A stretch of 64,000 nucleotides of DNA from Cladocopium goreaui (GCA_947184155.2 CAMXCT020000468.1:183565-247564); one strand, 5' to 3'; numbered from the stretch's first letter, positions 37,715 through 47,939 are shown. The notes: generated from the sequence alone by a model not told the origin. Program-made: numbers and translations.

Positions 37715-40700
37715 TCAATTTGCTCCCTCCGTTGGGGCTTCTCCAAGTGCGAAAAGCAGCCTGCTCCACTCCTCCGTACTTGCAGAGATAAGATATTCTC
37801 CTGATGGGTCCAGTGTATGGGATTGTATGAGTCGAGTTCCAAGTTGCCTGGGCATTCGTCGCATGGACGATGACTGCGTATACCACATTGGTGACCATAC
37901 GACAGGGGTGGCAACTTTGTACGCAACAAAGGACTCAGAGTCTGCAATAGCTCGAACTTGGTGATTGTCAACCACATGTATGGCGATCCATTGTGGAATG
38001 GCACCACTAACATCTCGTGCTAATACACCTATAATACTTAAGCCGCCTGTGCCATCAAGGCCACCAAGTAAATGAATGACAGTGCTAGCGGGCGAGGCAT
38101 TGTGCATAAAGCACTGCGGGGCACCAAGCGTGTGCAAGTAACACAAAGCACAGAAAGGGCACTGTAAAGCCGCAAATTCACTCAGATGTATATAGTGTTG
38201 TCCATCATCAATTCGAGCAAGTATCGGGTAAGTCGCAAATGTATGATAGGAAACTTGCACCACATCAGCAAATATCTTTGGCATGTTGGCATGAATAAGA
38301 AGATCTTTACTTTGACGATAGTCAAAGGCGACCGTTCCAAAGCGAAACGGTTGATCAGGCTCATGAGAAAGCAACAGGAATAACAGGCAAGGTCGCTGCA
38401 CCCCAACATAGATAAGGGGAGGTTGCATAATTTTCGGTGCCCAAATGATAAAACCGTAGGGAAATTGGTGCTTTACACTAAGCGTTGCAATCTGGAAAAC
38501 AACAAAAAGTTGTTTGATAGCAGTAAGTTGTTCAGCATCAGTATATTCTTTCAACAGTCCAATATGCTTAGCTTTGATCTCTTGAGCTTCAGAATGAAAT
38601 CCAATACCATTTTTAACAGCCAAGTTCATCATGTATGCTGATAGGGGAACATTCTCATATGTGCTTGACGACTCTCGCACCCAATCAATCCTAGTTTGGG
38701 TCATGATGTTGCTCAACTCTTTATCACCAAAGGGGGGGTCGTTCTCACTGTGGGTTCCGTGACACTTTGGAGGTTTGGATCCTTGTAGAAACGCAAAGAC
38801 CGTCGGCTGGTGCACTACTGGGGGGCGAGCTGATTCGACACTATCATTAAGAGAGTAGTGCCGCCATTTCGCTTCAAAATCCACTTTGTCAGCTCTGAGT
38901 TGAACTCCTCGAGCGGCTGCTTGTTCCAATACCAGCTTCAGCAGGTCTTGGTATTTTGAATAAACTTCTTGGATACTCGGTAGGTCTTTACGGCACGGCT
39001 GCGCATCATTGTTTCCCTCAACCCACTGTTGTAATTGATCATCGGTACCGAGGGCCGCACTGATGAGAGATGGATGAAAACTATTTCCACAAAAGTCTCG
39101 AATCACTTTATCCGTGAGAAGGGAAGGCCCATGTCTTTCTGTCGTTAAGATATTCTCAAGTCCTGCTAATTTGCGTACTTCTTGGACCGTCAGGATTCTC
39201 ATTGGCAGTACAATATTTGGGTTATGAAAGATAGGCGCTAGTTGTTCGATGAGTTCGTCTTTTTTGGATGTAGTCGCTCTGTCTGTTTGAAGAGTGATAA
39301 GGAAACTTTTCCAAATAGGGAGAAAGTGAGCAGGAATGAAGCTTGCCCATGGCAGGTTTGGGACTCTATCTCCCTCAGCCATTTGGGTTAATAACATGAA
39401 AGATTTCCTCCCTCCAAAAAAGGAATAATCCCATAGAAGTGCACTGGGTTGGTAGCCTGTCCAGGAGAGCTTCAAGATTCCACTGCTTGACAGTCCTCTT
39501 GTTCGGAGTAATGGAGCCAATGGTAAGTTTTCGCCTTTCAGAGTCACTAATGGGCCCCATTCGTCGAGAAATGTGAGTGGAACAATAGTAAGTTCCTCTG
39601 TGTCCATGTGACTCCGTAGAAATACCCTTTTTCGCTGGATACCATAGTAGGGACTGGTGTCCCAAACCCACCGGTTGGTTGGTTGCTTACTAGGGAGTCC
39701 AAGACAGTATAGAAACATTTGAAAGTGTTCAGACTGCTCGAGGCGCTGCATAGCTTTAGGTTTGCGGTCAGTTTGTACAATTTGCATGCTTCCAGCATTC
39801 TCTGTTAAGTATCGAATCGATTCAGTTCCAAACAGCTTCTGAAGGTGCAGAATAACAAGGTAAACTACAAAGAAGAGCATACTTCGCTGACCTGTCAGCC
39901 CAAGCAATCCATTTAGATAGCCTGCATAAGTGAGATCTTGACAGGGAGATCCTGCGACAACAATCCACTTGATTGTAGGGTGCATTGCCTTGGCTTGACG
40001 AAGGATCAGAGAGTCACGGGCAACTAGCTCCCAGACATCTTTAACGTAGATGGTAGCAACCCCTTCAATCGTATATCCCCACTGTTGGTCTTCGCGCAGT
40101 CCTATTTCAGCAGCGACAAGCCGACGTAGGACAGGATCAATTTCTGCAGCGATGAAAATAGTAGGGGGTTTACCTAGTTTTTTCTTAATGATATGATAGA
40201 CAGATCCAACTCCATCAAACATCGAGATAACACCAATGTTGGCCAGCGTTCCATGTGCGATGATCCTAGGTAATCCTTCAGGGTCGATCTCTTCAACCAT
40301 ACCCTCATTCTTGCCATCTTTAGGGGGTCCATGTCTTGTCGCCTTCGCCTTCTTCTTGCTCGACTTGGTTTTAGCATTGTGCTTGCATGAAGGGTGAGAG
40401 AGCTGCGAGGTTCGTGTTCTTGTTTGCTTCCGAGGCGATTTGAGAAAGCCTTTGACAACCTTTAGTTGTCTTCTGCGATACTGCGCAACTTCACCCCCTC
40501 CTGCTGCTTCAGAAAGTTGCTTTGTCATTAGGATTGCTTTGGGTGATTTAACTGGCAGTATGACAAGCCCACTGATGAGGAGCTTCCCGCTGACAAGCTT
40601 GCTGTCCACAACTCGTATACCATTGTTATGGTCGTACATACTTATCATTCCAGGCTGACTAGTATGAAGGACTATGAGCTGGCTGTCAAAGTCAAGCCTA

Positions 40701-43700
40701 GTGGTGGCTATGAGGCACTGGATTTCGTACTCTCTTTCTTGGAACATAAATTTGTGCCCGAGTGGGAATCGTTCTTCCTCGAGCTTCGGAAAAGAACCTC
40801 CTGGAGGTGCTTTGATTCGAACGATGATCAAAGGGCCTAGTTTGCCACATTTCCACTTGGCTTTGGCAGCGTCTAGACATGGACAAGCTTGACATTCTGT
40901 CAATTCATCAGTATTCCAGATTGGAACTAACAGGTCACAAAGTTCATCGATACTTGTGTTAGGCTTGATTGTTGCTGTGAAGGTGTCAATTGGTATTGCG
41001 CTAGACCGTGAGCACGCCTGACATTGTAACACAAATCTCGAGAAGAGAAAACTACGAGTACTCTGACTAAGGTTTGCGCATACAATTGAATACAGGTCAT
41101 ACACAGCATCATTTTGTGTAGTACTGTTAGGGGGAATGGTACTGAGTGTAGCTAAGGACAGGCAGGCGTCAAAACATGTAAACGGAAAAACCGTGGGTAC
41201 TTGATGGACCCAGCTCCACCCTACACCTACTGCTGCAAGGGCTGCCTGTCGAACATGTATACTAACATGTGTTGGGATCCAAGGCCCTCTTGATAGGAGA
41301 TACAATGCAATATTCATGCTAGACATGTGACCACAGTGGATCGCAATGTCTTGGGCTTTGTTAGCTAGGGCTGCAATAATGGTAGCATCAAGAGTAGGGA
41401 ACCATTTTCGGCTAGATTCAGCGAACGGAGAAAGGGAGGCAAATCGAAGTTGCAGGGATTGACTTTGAGTCTCACGTTCAAAGGATGGCTGGGTGAGGTC
41501 AATTTGCTCGGTGTTGTCATCTTCCCCAGTGATATCAATGCACACACGCGTTTTGTCATTAGCCGGGAGGACAGAACTTCTTTTAAGGGCAGCCTGGATA
41601 GGGGGCAATGCTTCTCCTTGATGTAAGGAGGAAGCCTGGGACGACTTGGTCTTCACAGGGGCTGCGATGCCAGGGGGATCTTTAACGATTTCAACGACAA
41701 AAGAGTCATCAGGTAGCAATGGCTGCCTTTCTGGTAAGCAATCATTTCCAATAGGGGCCTTAGAGGCAGTATCTGGAGGCTGGCATTGACTTGGAGGTGT
41801 GAGCTCAATGGGGTCACTGTTATCAGATTTCGCATTGTCATCTTGTAAGGGAAAGGAGACACCGGGTAGGGAGGACGGAGTGATAATAGGGTCAGAAAGC
41901 TCGTTAGACAGTCTGCCTTTGCTTACAACCCCACCTTTCCCTTCTCCACAAGTAGATTTGTGCTCTTGTAAGCTAGTTTTCTGACTGCTAAGAGCTTCTC
42001 CTTCACATGTAGGAGGTTTTTTGAGGGGGGTGGAGAGATGTGCAGGTTGGGGAGGTAGCATTTCTTTATCTTCCTCCTCTATTTTGCGTATATTGTCTCC
42101 ATGATGGTCTTGATCAACAACCATGTCAGTAATTGGTTGCTCACTGGTGCCAGCTGGGTGACTAGCAGGTAGGTTAGTCCATGGGATGGTTGGGCTGACA
42201 GTAGGGGGGTCAGTGCGTGCATCACCAGGTGCTAAGTGCCCTTCTGGAACTTTACAAGTGCGCTGAGCACCTTTGAGTTCACCTTGACTGCTTAACCGCT
42301 CTGCATTTGACTTCACAGTGTCATGAACGCTTGCTCCAGCGACAGCGTCAGTGAGGGGGGGACTGTTTTGATAGGGGTTGACATGTTGGGAGGGCGGAGT
42401 TGGCGAGGGGGTGGTGCCTAACGCTGCGTAAGCCGGAAGCTGATCGATTTCTTTCTTGCTGCTGGGAGGGACAGACGGGGTCCTAGGCGGTTTAGCACAA
42501 TGGTCAGTTCGTTTGTCCTTCGTAAGCGGCTGGTGCTGTGGAGAGCTTGTAGAAGGCACCGTGGTAGTTTTTCTATTGGTACCACTGTTGTTGAATGTAC
42601 TAAATTTCCATGCAGCAATAGCTTCAACTTTGGTATCAGCAGTTAGCATGGCACTGAAGTCAAAGTGGGGAGGCACCAGCATGACAAGATAACAAGCTTT
42701 GAAAGGATATATTTGTAGAGCATCGACCTTAGTGAGGTATAATGAGCTTTCAAGGCCATCAACTCGGTTGATTTGACATTGCTTCCCTGACGGTATTTCA
42801 AACATCATAATTCTGGTAAATTTTGACACTTGCTCAAACCTAAGGAAGTTTTGCTTGCAGAAGTCTCCTTTCGCACTATTCACTGATTCAAAATGACTGA
42901 AATGTGTCAAAAAAGTATCTAGTGTATCTCTTTCAGGTATAAATTCAAGGAAGAGGATCCACGGGTAGGTCTCTTCAGAATACGTGTATGATACCTGTTG
43001 AGTTTGCAAGTCAACTGCTGAGTCCTTAAGAAGTCCGAACCGTCGCTTCTGTGAAGCATTCTGGGTGCTGACAGGGGCGATGACCGTGAGTCTGTTTTTG
43101 AAGCTTGGATTACACTTTTCGCCAATTCTGCGCCAATGCTCTCCTTTGGTTTCGTGCCTGGGTGGTTCACCCGGTGCACCAGTTTGTGGCAGTATGTTTC
43201 CACAATGTTCTATCGTGAAAACAATGCTGTTTCCTCTTCTGTCCTTGACTGAGAAAGAACATGGGAAATTCTGCTTAACTTCATGAGGGATCCAAAAGGT
43301 GAGCATATTGATATTGACATTGTCTTCATTAACAATTGTTTGAAATTCAAATTTCGAGGCTGAAAACGCATTAATAAGTGCGAAGCCGAGATCTGAGTCA
43401 ATGACTGCTACATCATTTTCCAGGAGTGGGATGATGCTACTTTTTGCAATTTGAAGTGGTATAAAGGGCATACTGCCTATTGGAGCATATCTTACTTCAA
43501 TACGGTACCAGTTGCTACCAATGGCAGTCACTTGACTAAGCACAAATTGTGTCGATTGCTGTCGTTGCCCAAAGGGCAGGTACGTTGTTGAACAATGCAA
43601 TAAATTGCGGAGCATTTCGATTTCCATGCCTTCTAATTTCAGCATTACTTGAGCTTTAGATAGAAAGAAGTACTTTATTCTAAAGGACATGAGCTCCAGC

Positions 43701-44014
43701 GCAAGAGCATTTCGTTCTTGATCACTTAAGTGCCGAGTGGACATGACAGTGAAAACAGCAGCCTCCCGCAGTTTGTGTAAACGAGTCCAGTCAATGCCTT
43801 CTTTGATCTGGAACTGGGTATCTTGTGCTGTGTTGATTTCCTTCTGTAATGATTCAATTGCTTCACGGATTTTGGTTCTTTGTAAGCACGAGTTCTTTTC
43901 ATATTTGATAGTAAGCGGCACGCTTCCTTTTGACTTGTCAGAATTATAGCAGCCGTTTGGTGACGTACTGGTTTCACTGACCCCTGGATATTGCCCTTGT
44001 CGCAGTTCTTTGCC
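37715..44014 (-). CDS. LINE ORF1 main part: USP-like domain and cytosine-5 DNA methyltransferase (copy B)
   Basis: 2068 codons from the first ATG (43921); homology with copy A shows the frame truly continues up to about 44014, where one base is missing. Layout from 43921: unknown region, Pro/Ser/Thr-rich stretch (~450-850), USP-like domain (~880-1140) with Ser in place of the catalytic Cys, a very basic linker, then methyltransferase from ~1225: FDGVGS, GSPCQDL with Cys1327, ENA, RKR, GNSFHP. The C-terminal ~440 residues are unrecognised. Copy B is the unbroken version through the point where copy A has two frameshifts, showing that the methyltransferase belongs to ORF1 and is not a separate gene. 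It ends 18 nt before ORF2. Confidence 0.85.
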   Translation of the reverse strand, partial: GKELRQGQYPGVSETSTSPNGCYNSDKSKGSVPLTIKYEKNSCLQRTKIREAIESLQKEINTAQDTQFQIKEGIDWTRLHKLREAAVFTVMSTRHLSDQERNALALELMSFRIKYFFLSKAQVMLKLEGMEIEMLRNLLHCSTTYLPFGQRQQSTQFVLSQVTAIGSNWYRIEVRYAPIGSMPFIPLQIAKSSIIPLLENDVAVIDSDLGFALINAFSASKFEFQTIVNEDNVNINMLTFWIPHEVKQNFPCSFSVKDRRGNSIVFTIEHCGNILPQTGAPGEPPRHETKGEHWRRIGEKCNPSFKNRLTVIAPVSTQNASQKRRFGLLKDSAVDLQTQQVSYTYSEETYPWILFLEFIPERDTLDTFLTHFSHFESVNSAKGDFCKQNFLRFEQVSKFTRIMMFEIPSGKQCQINRVDGLESSLYLTKVDALQIYPFKACYLVMLVPPHFDFSAMLTADTKVEAIAAWKFSTFNNSGTNRKTTTVPSTSSPQHQPLTKDKRTDHCAKPPRTPSVPPSSKKEIDQLPAYAALGTTPSPTPPSQHVNPYQNSPPLTDAVAGASVHDTVKSNAERLSSQGELKGAQRTCKVPEGHLAPGDARTDPPTVSPTIPWTNLPASHPAGTSEQPITDMVVDQDHHGDNIRKIEEEDKEMLPPQPAHLSTPLKKPPTCEGEALSSQKTSLQEHKSTCGEGKGGVVSKGRLSNELSDPIITPSSLPGVSFPLQDDNAKSDNSDPIELTPPSQCQPPDTASKAPIGNDCLPERQPLLPDDSFVVEIVKDPPGIAAPVKTKSSQASSLHQGEALPPIQAALKRSSVLPANDKTRVCIDITGEDDNTEQIDLTQPSFERETQSQSLQLRFASLSPFAESSRKWFPTLDATIIAALANKAQDIAIHCGHMSSMNIALYLLSRGPWIPTHVSIHVRQAALAAVGVGWSWVHQVPTVFPFTCFDACLSLATLSTIPPNSTTQNDAVYDLYSIVCANLSQSTRSFLFSRFVLQCQACSRSSAIPIDTFTATIKPNTSIDELCDLLVPIWNTDELTECQACPCLDAAKAKWKCGKLGPLIIVRIKAPPGGSFPKLEEERFPLGHKFMFQEREYEIQCLIATTRLDFDSQLIVLHTSQPGMISMYDHNNGIRVVDSKLVSGKLLISGLVILPVKSPKAILMTKQLSEAAGGGEVAQYRRRQLKVVKGFLKSPRKQTRTRTSQLSHPSCKHNAKTKSSKKKAKATRHGPPKDGKNEGMVEEIDPEGLPRIIAHGTLANIGVISMFDGVGSVYHIIKKKLGKPPTIFIAAEIDPVLRRLVAAEIGLREDQQWGYTIEGVATIYVKDVWELVARDSLILRQAKAMHPTIKWIVVAGSPCQDLTYAGYLNGLLGLTGQRSMLFFVVYLVILHLQKLFGTESIRYLTENAGSMQIVQTDRKPKAMQRLEQSEHFQMFLYCLGLPSKQPTNRWVWDTSPYYGIQRKRVFLRSHMDTEELTIVPLTFLDEWGPLVTLKGENLPLAPLLRTRGLSSSGILKLSWTGYQPSALLWDYSFFGGRKSFMLLTQMAEGDRVPNLPWASFIPAHFLPIWKSFLITLQTDRATTSKKDELIEQLAPIFHNPNIVLPMRILTVQEVRKLAGLENILTTERHGPSLLTDKVIRDFCGNSFHPSLISAALGTDDQLQQWVEGNNDAQPCRKDLPSIQEVYSKYQDLLKLVLEQAAARGVQLRADKVDFEAKWRHYSLNDSVESARPPVVHQPTVFAFLQGSKPPKCHGTHSENDPPFGDKELSNIMTQTRIDWVRESSSTYENVPLSAYMMNLAVKNGIGFHSEAQEIKAKHIGLLKEYTDAEQLTAIKQLFVVFQIATLSVKHQFPYGFIIWAPKIMQPPLIYVGVQRPCLLFLLLSHEPDQPFRFGTVAFDYRQSKDLLIHANMPKIFADVVQVSYHTFATYPILARIDDGQHYIHLSEFAALQCPFCALCYLHTLGAPQCFMHNASPASTVIHLLGGLDGTGGLSIIGVLARDVSGAIPQWIAIHVVDNHQVRAIADSESFVAYKVATPVVWSPMWYTQSSSMRRMPRQLGTRLIQSHTLDPSGEYLISASTEEWSRLLFALGEAPTEGAN

Positions 44015-44517
44015 ACAAAATTTTCAAAGGCAATACGAGCAGGCATAATCAGCTCATCAGATATCGTGTCAGAGATTTGCCATTCAATTACCGACGGACT
44101 GCTTGACAGACTATCCATTTTGACTAGATATAGTACTGTAGGATATTTTTGATATTTGAGGGTTCCAGTGAGCTGTTTTATTTCTCGGATGGCTGCCATA
44201 TGCCTATGGCAGGTGTCAAAGACTTTTGCTGCTATTTCCACTGGGCCAGTGTTGGCATGACACTCATAGATAAATATGACAGTCTGTTGCATCGTTGCCA
44301 GTGTTCTCATAGCACTTTGAGCAGCTCCAAAAGAGGGAAACGCATAAACAGTCGTCTCCTGCTTCGCTATCTGTGAATGCAGCTGATCATAGGTGGTCAA
44401 AAGTATGCCTTCAGGTGCTTTGATTTTGCTCGGAAAATGCACCATGAGAGTGGCATTCAATCCAAGTGCACCGAGACCTTCTGCAGCAGCCTGTTGAGCC
44501 TCGATGTGCTCAGACAT
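44015..44517 (-). CDS. LINE ORF1, N-terminal piece (copy B, cut by a one-base deletion)
   Basis: Starts at the ATG at 44517 (MSEHIEAQQAAAEGLG), as in copy A. After about 165 codons a one-base deletion near 44013-44020 (TGCCACAAAATT here, TGCCAACAAAGTT in copy A) moves it into another frame, which stays open to 43726 (263 codons in all). In copy A the frame runs through this point. The full ORF1 would be ~2267 codons. Confidence 0.8.
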
Positions 44518-44604
44518 TATGGCTTTGTCTTCTCAAAAGGAGAAGGTTGGTGTGTGAGAGGTATGACAGGTTACTCAGAGTATGATTGGGAAAGGGGGGA
44601 GTAC

Positions 44605-45273
44605 CTGCCACGTCTTTGGACAGATAAACCCGTAACGCTGGGAGAGAGAACCCAACAAATAAAAAGGGGAAGAGAGAAAGCAGTCTCTCCAATCGGTTCG
44701 CAAAAGAAGTAACTCAAAACAAAAAGAAGAAGGGGGGGGAGGAAAAAGAATCAACTAGGGCGTGAGTGGGGTAGGTAACAGAGCACCTGTCACGTCTTTG
44801 GACAGACACACTGTGAAAACAGAAGAAAGCAGCGGAAAACAGAAGGGGTCAAGCGAAAGATCAAAATAAGAAACAGAGCACCTGTCACGTCTTTGGACAG
44901 ACACACTGTGAAACCAGAAGAAAGCAGCGGAGAAAAGAAGGGGTCTTGCAAGAACAGAACAAGAAACAGAGCACCTGCCACGTCTTTGGACAGACACACT
45001 GTGAAAAGATTGTGGGAAGAAATCCTGAAAGTAAGCAACAATGACAAGATAGATCAGAGCAAACAAGTAAAAATGGACCTTGGTGGAGCAATGCAGAAAA
45101 AAGAACAGTGACCTGTCACGTCTTTGGACAGACACACTGTGTGAAAGCAAAAATTCACAGGGATAAAAAATAATAGTGCGCCTGTCTCGTCTTTGGACAG
45201 ACACCCAATGTAGAAGCAAAAAATTAAAAGGGGTGAGTGAAGGTTGCGGAATGCCTGTCACGTCTTTGGACAG
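44605..45273 (-). promoter_or_regulatory. LINE copy B leader: seven covarying hairpins
   Basis: Hairpins at 44605-44623, 44787-44805, 44882-44900, 44975-44993, 45113-45131, 45182-45200 (loop TCGTCTTTG) and 45255-45273. Inner stem CTGTC/GACAG, with CTGCC at 44605 and 44975. Outer stems include ACAGTG/CACTGT at 45113 and GTTGC-GG/CC-GCAAC at 45255. The number equals copy A but spacing and intervening sequence differ beyond the first ~120 nt from ORF1. Confidence 0.7.
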
Positions 45274-45608
45274 ACACCCCGGCAACAAAGAAATCAAATC
45301 TTAAGATCTGAAGCTCGATGCCAATCACAGACAATTAAGCAAAAAACTGAGACTAAGGTTTGCGCAATCTCTCAAACTGGTGTTCTTTCTAAGGGCCAGA
45401 CGAAAACCAAAAGAGAGCAACAAGACTTAAACACAATCTCAAAGCAACAAAATGGGGGGGGTTCCGGCAGCACAGGAGGAATCGAGCACAGTAAGTCGCC
45501 CCAGCAACAAACTACACAACAAGTCCCTTACCCCTGGGCTAACTACGCAGTTACCAGTACTCTCCTCTGCAACAGGTGTGCTCGGCTACTGGTAACTTGA
45601 ACCGAAAA

Positions 45609-45626
45609 CTTGAGCCAAAGCTACGG
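45609..45626 (-). other. Spliced-leader relic at the 5' tip of LINE copy B
   Basis: Minus strand CCGTAGCTTTGGCTCAAG: the dinoflagellate SL missing three bases (CAT) in its middle. It is followed in sense by TTTTCGGTTCAA, matching the CGGTTCAA after the relic in copy A. Upstream sequence is unrelated to copy A. Confidence 0.7.
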
Positions 45627-45633
45627 ATTTTTT

Positions 45634-45746
45634 GAAGGTACCTTAAGGGAGCTTCGAAGGCTTCGAAGGCACCTTAAGGGGGCTTCGAAGCCTTCCTCAA
45701 CGGACCTTCAAATTCAATTCTCAAGCTCCCCCCTTAAGGTACCTTC
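45634..45746. repeat. Inverted and palindromic repeats next to the LINE B 5' end
   Basis: GAAGGTACCTTAAGGG at 45634-45649 is exactly repeated in inverted form at 45731-45746. Between them are several GGCTTCGAAG(G/C) palindromes. It starts eight bases beyond the LINE boundary. Confidence 0.7.
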
Positions 45747-45798
45747 CTGAAGGGCCTCTCAGCGGAAAACGATCCATGTGCGCAGTCTTTGCTGCTCA

Positions 45799-46169
45799 GC
45801 AGCTATGACCATCTTGAACTTGGCAGGTGGCAGTGGCAGTATTTGAGAAGCAACTATCGCCAGCTTGAACTTGGCGGTAGCAGGCGCAGTGTTTGAGAAG
45901 CAATATGGCCAGCTTGAAGGTGGTAGGTGGCAGAGGCAGTATTTGAGAAGCAACTATGGCCATCTTGAACGTGTCAGGTGGCAGGGCCAGTATTTGAGAA
46001 GCAACTATGGCCATCTTAAACGTGGCAGGTGGCAGGGGCAGTATTTGAGTTGGCAGGCGCAATTTTTGAGAAGGAACTGTAGGTGGAAGGTGATAGAGGC
46101 AGTATTTGAGAAGCAACTATGGCCAGGTTGAACGTGGCAGGCGGCAGGCGCAGTATTTGAGAAGCAACC
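45799..46169 (+). repeat. Minisatellite, ~51-bp unit, about seven imperfect copies
   Basis: Unit pattern: TTGAACGTGGCAGGTGGCAG, then GGGCAGTATTTGAGAAGC, then AACTATGGCCATC. One copy is truncated after its TTTGAG and followed by a variant. Not coding: stop codons and length changes occur between units. Confidence 0.75.
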
Positions 46170-46271
46170 ATGAATGGGTGTGCCCATGCGGTAAGTTGAC
46201 TTCACATGACTTTACATCACTTTAGCTACCTCGGTGGGCTGCTTAAACTCGGCACCGAGGGCACGGGCAAA

Positions 46272-47272
46272 TTTTTTTTCCGTCCAACGCCGTAGGGCTT
46301 CCGCCAGCTCGTTCAACATGTTTCAAAGCATGTTGCATAGGAAATTAATTGGTTAATTAAGTCACGCAAAGGCCGAGACTGTAGTGGCCGCAAAAGGAAA
46401 CTGGTGGAGGACCGATACATAGTCCTATGCACTGTCACGTTCATCAGAAAACAAAAAACACAGCACAAGGAAACAAAAACAACAACAACACAAAAAACAA
46501 AAACAAAACAAAACCAAAAAACAACACACACAAAAAACAAACAAGCACAAACCAACAAGCAGTGACGTGACAGTAACCAGTCTATGGTGAAAAAGATCTA
46601 TTGGGGCAAGAGATGATAGCTTAGTATCATCTCGGCCCTTGCAGATGACAACTTGTGTGCCATGTTGACGCAGGCCCATAAAAATCAACAAAAACAACCA
46701 ACCTCAAAATCACAATGGGCCACTTCAGAGGGTGTAGAAGCAACAAAGCTCGGGGATCCTGGCTGGGGGGATCCCTGGTTTCCGCATTGAGCTTTTTTGC
46801 TTGCACCCTCGGAGTGGCCCTTTGTGATTTTGTTGGCGGTTGATTGTTGTTTGTTTTATTTATGGGCCGGCGAACATGACACATAAGCTGTCATCTGCAT
46901 GTGCCGAGACGATACTAAGCTATCACAACTCGCTTCAACAGAACTGTTTCACCCATAAACTGGAACCCGTCACGTCACTGTGGTGCGTTTGTGTGGTTGT
47001 TTGCGTTTTGTGTGGGTCGTTGTTTTGTTTTTTGTTTGGGTTTGTTTTTGGTGTGTTTTTTGTTGTTTGCTTTCTGTTCTTTGTGTTTCGGTTTTTGCTC
47101 TTGAAATGTGACAAGGGATTTGGACTATGTATCGGTCCTCTACCAGTTTACTTTTGCGGCCATTACAGCTTCGGCCCCTGCACGAGTCAATTAATTAATC
47201 TCATTTGCAACATGCTTGGAAACATGTTGAACGACCTGGCGGAAGCCATAAGGCGTTGGATGGGAAAAAAAA
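46272..47272. mobile_element. Foldback element, ~1 kb, with ~490-bp imperfect inverted arms
   Basis: The left arm (46272 to ~46765) is complementary to the right arm (~46785 to 47272). Examples: CCAACGCC...CTTCCGCCAG...GTTCAACATGTTT at 46280-46325 versus AAACATGTTGAAC...CTGGCGGAAG...GGCGTTGG at 47221-47260, and GACCGATACATAGTCC at 46411 versus GGACTATGTATCGGTCC at 47122. The inner part of the arms is CA-rich on the left and GT-rich on the right. Both ends carry T8/A8 runs. No transposase. The arms are diverged, so it is not recent. Confidence 0.7.
46749..46792. repeat. 44-bp centre segment of the foldback element
   Basis: This segment is repeated exactly in inverted orientation at 47289-47332, just outside the right end of the foldback element. 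Both copies are preceded by GTGTAGAAGCAACAAAG in direct orientation. Confidence 0.75.
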
Positions 47273-47332
47273 GTGTAGAAGCAACAAAGCTCAATGCGGA
47301 AACCAGGGATCCCCCCAGCCAGGATCCCCGAG

Positions 47333-47939
47333 ATCACAAAGAGCAGCCTTCATGGCATAACATTACACCCTGACACTTTGAAGCAAACACCGACAAAGCC
47401 GAGTCGCAACGAAAGTGGTGAGAAAGACTACCGCAGTGAAACAGGAGAGTGAAACATGGTCTAAGGTGAAAAGACAGGAAAGCTACGGCACTCAGGGCAC
47501 ACTCAGAGTCCGCTCAGAAGTGCTTTTCCAATCATCATATTGGCCAGAGTTATCCATGTGTATTGCACGAGGGCTGAAAGACTCTGTGCTCAGTTGTCTT
47601 TTCTTCGCATCAGCATCAAATTGTGGTTCCGGTAATCACCATTATGGTTGCGGTAATCACCACTCTTGCCAATAGTCCTCATAGTATGGGAGATTGTGCT
47701 GACAGACACGGGCAAAAGTACAAGTGCGCCCCAACGCGCGCAAACAAAGACCAAGGATGAGACGCGCTTCAAAACTATGCTCAAGCAGAGGCAAAAAATT
47801 GTCAAAATATGATATCAGGAAACCCCGCCTTTGTGACCCCTAGTTTTGGTCCCCGCTTATGTGCACAGAAAGAGGCAGACCATGTCTGGACAGTAGACTT
47901 CCCAAACGCAGACTCTACACAATATTTCCAGGTCCAAAG
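47333..47939. other. Spacer without a recognisable gene
   Basis: No supported coding region. A short direct repeat, GGTAATCACCA(T/C), occurs twice at about 47630-47660. Nothing else seen. Confidence 0.4.

Larger units (their letters stand above)
31631..45626 (-). mobile_element. LINE retrotransposon with DNA methyltransferase, copy B (near full length)
   Basis: Complete version of the element also seen as copy A, in the same orientation. In sense order: SL relic (45626-45609), leader with seven hairpins (45273-44605), ORF1 (44517-37715, one frameshift), 19-nt gap, ORF2 (37696-31631, intact) and a short 3' end of unknown limit. No flanking target-site duplication could be defined because the 3' end is uncertain. 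ORF1 encodes a C5 DNA methyltransferase; ORF2 encodes endonuclease, RT and RNase H. Confidence 0.85.

Noticed and set aside
46840..47373. 177-codon open frame rich in Phe, Val and Cys
   Set aside because: It lies in the GT-rich arm of the foldback element and reflects the simple sequence.
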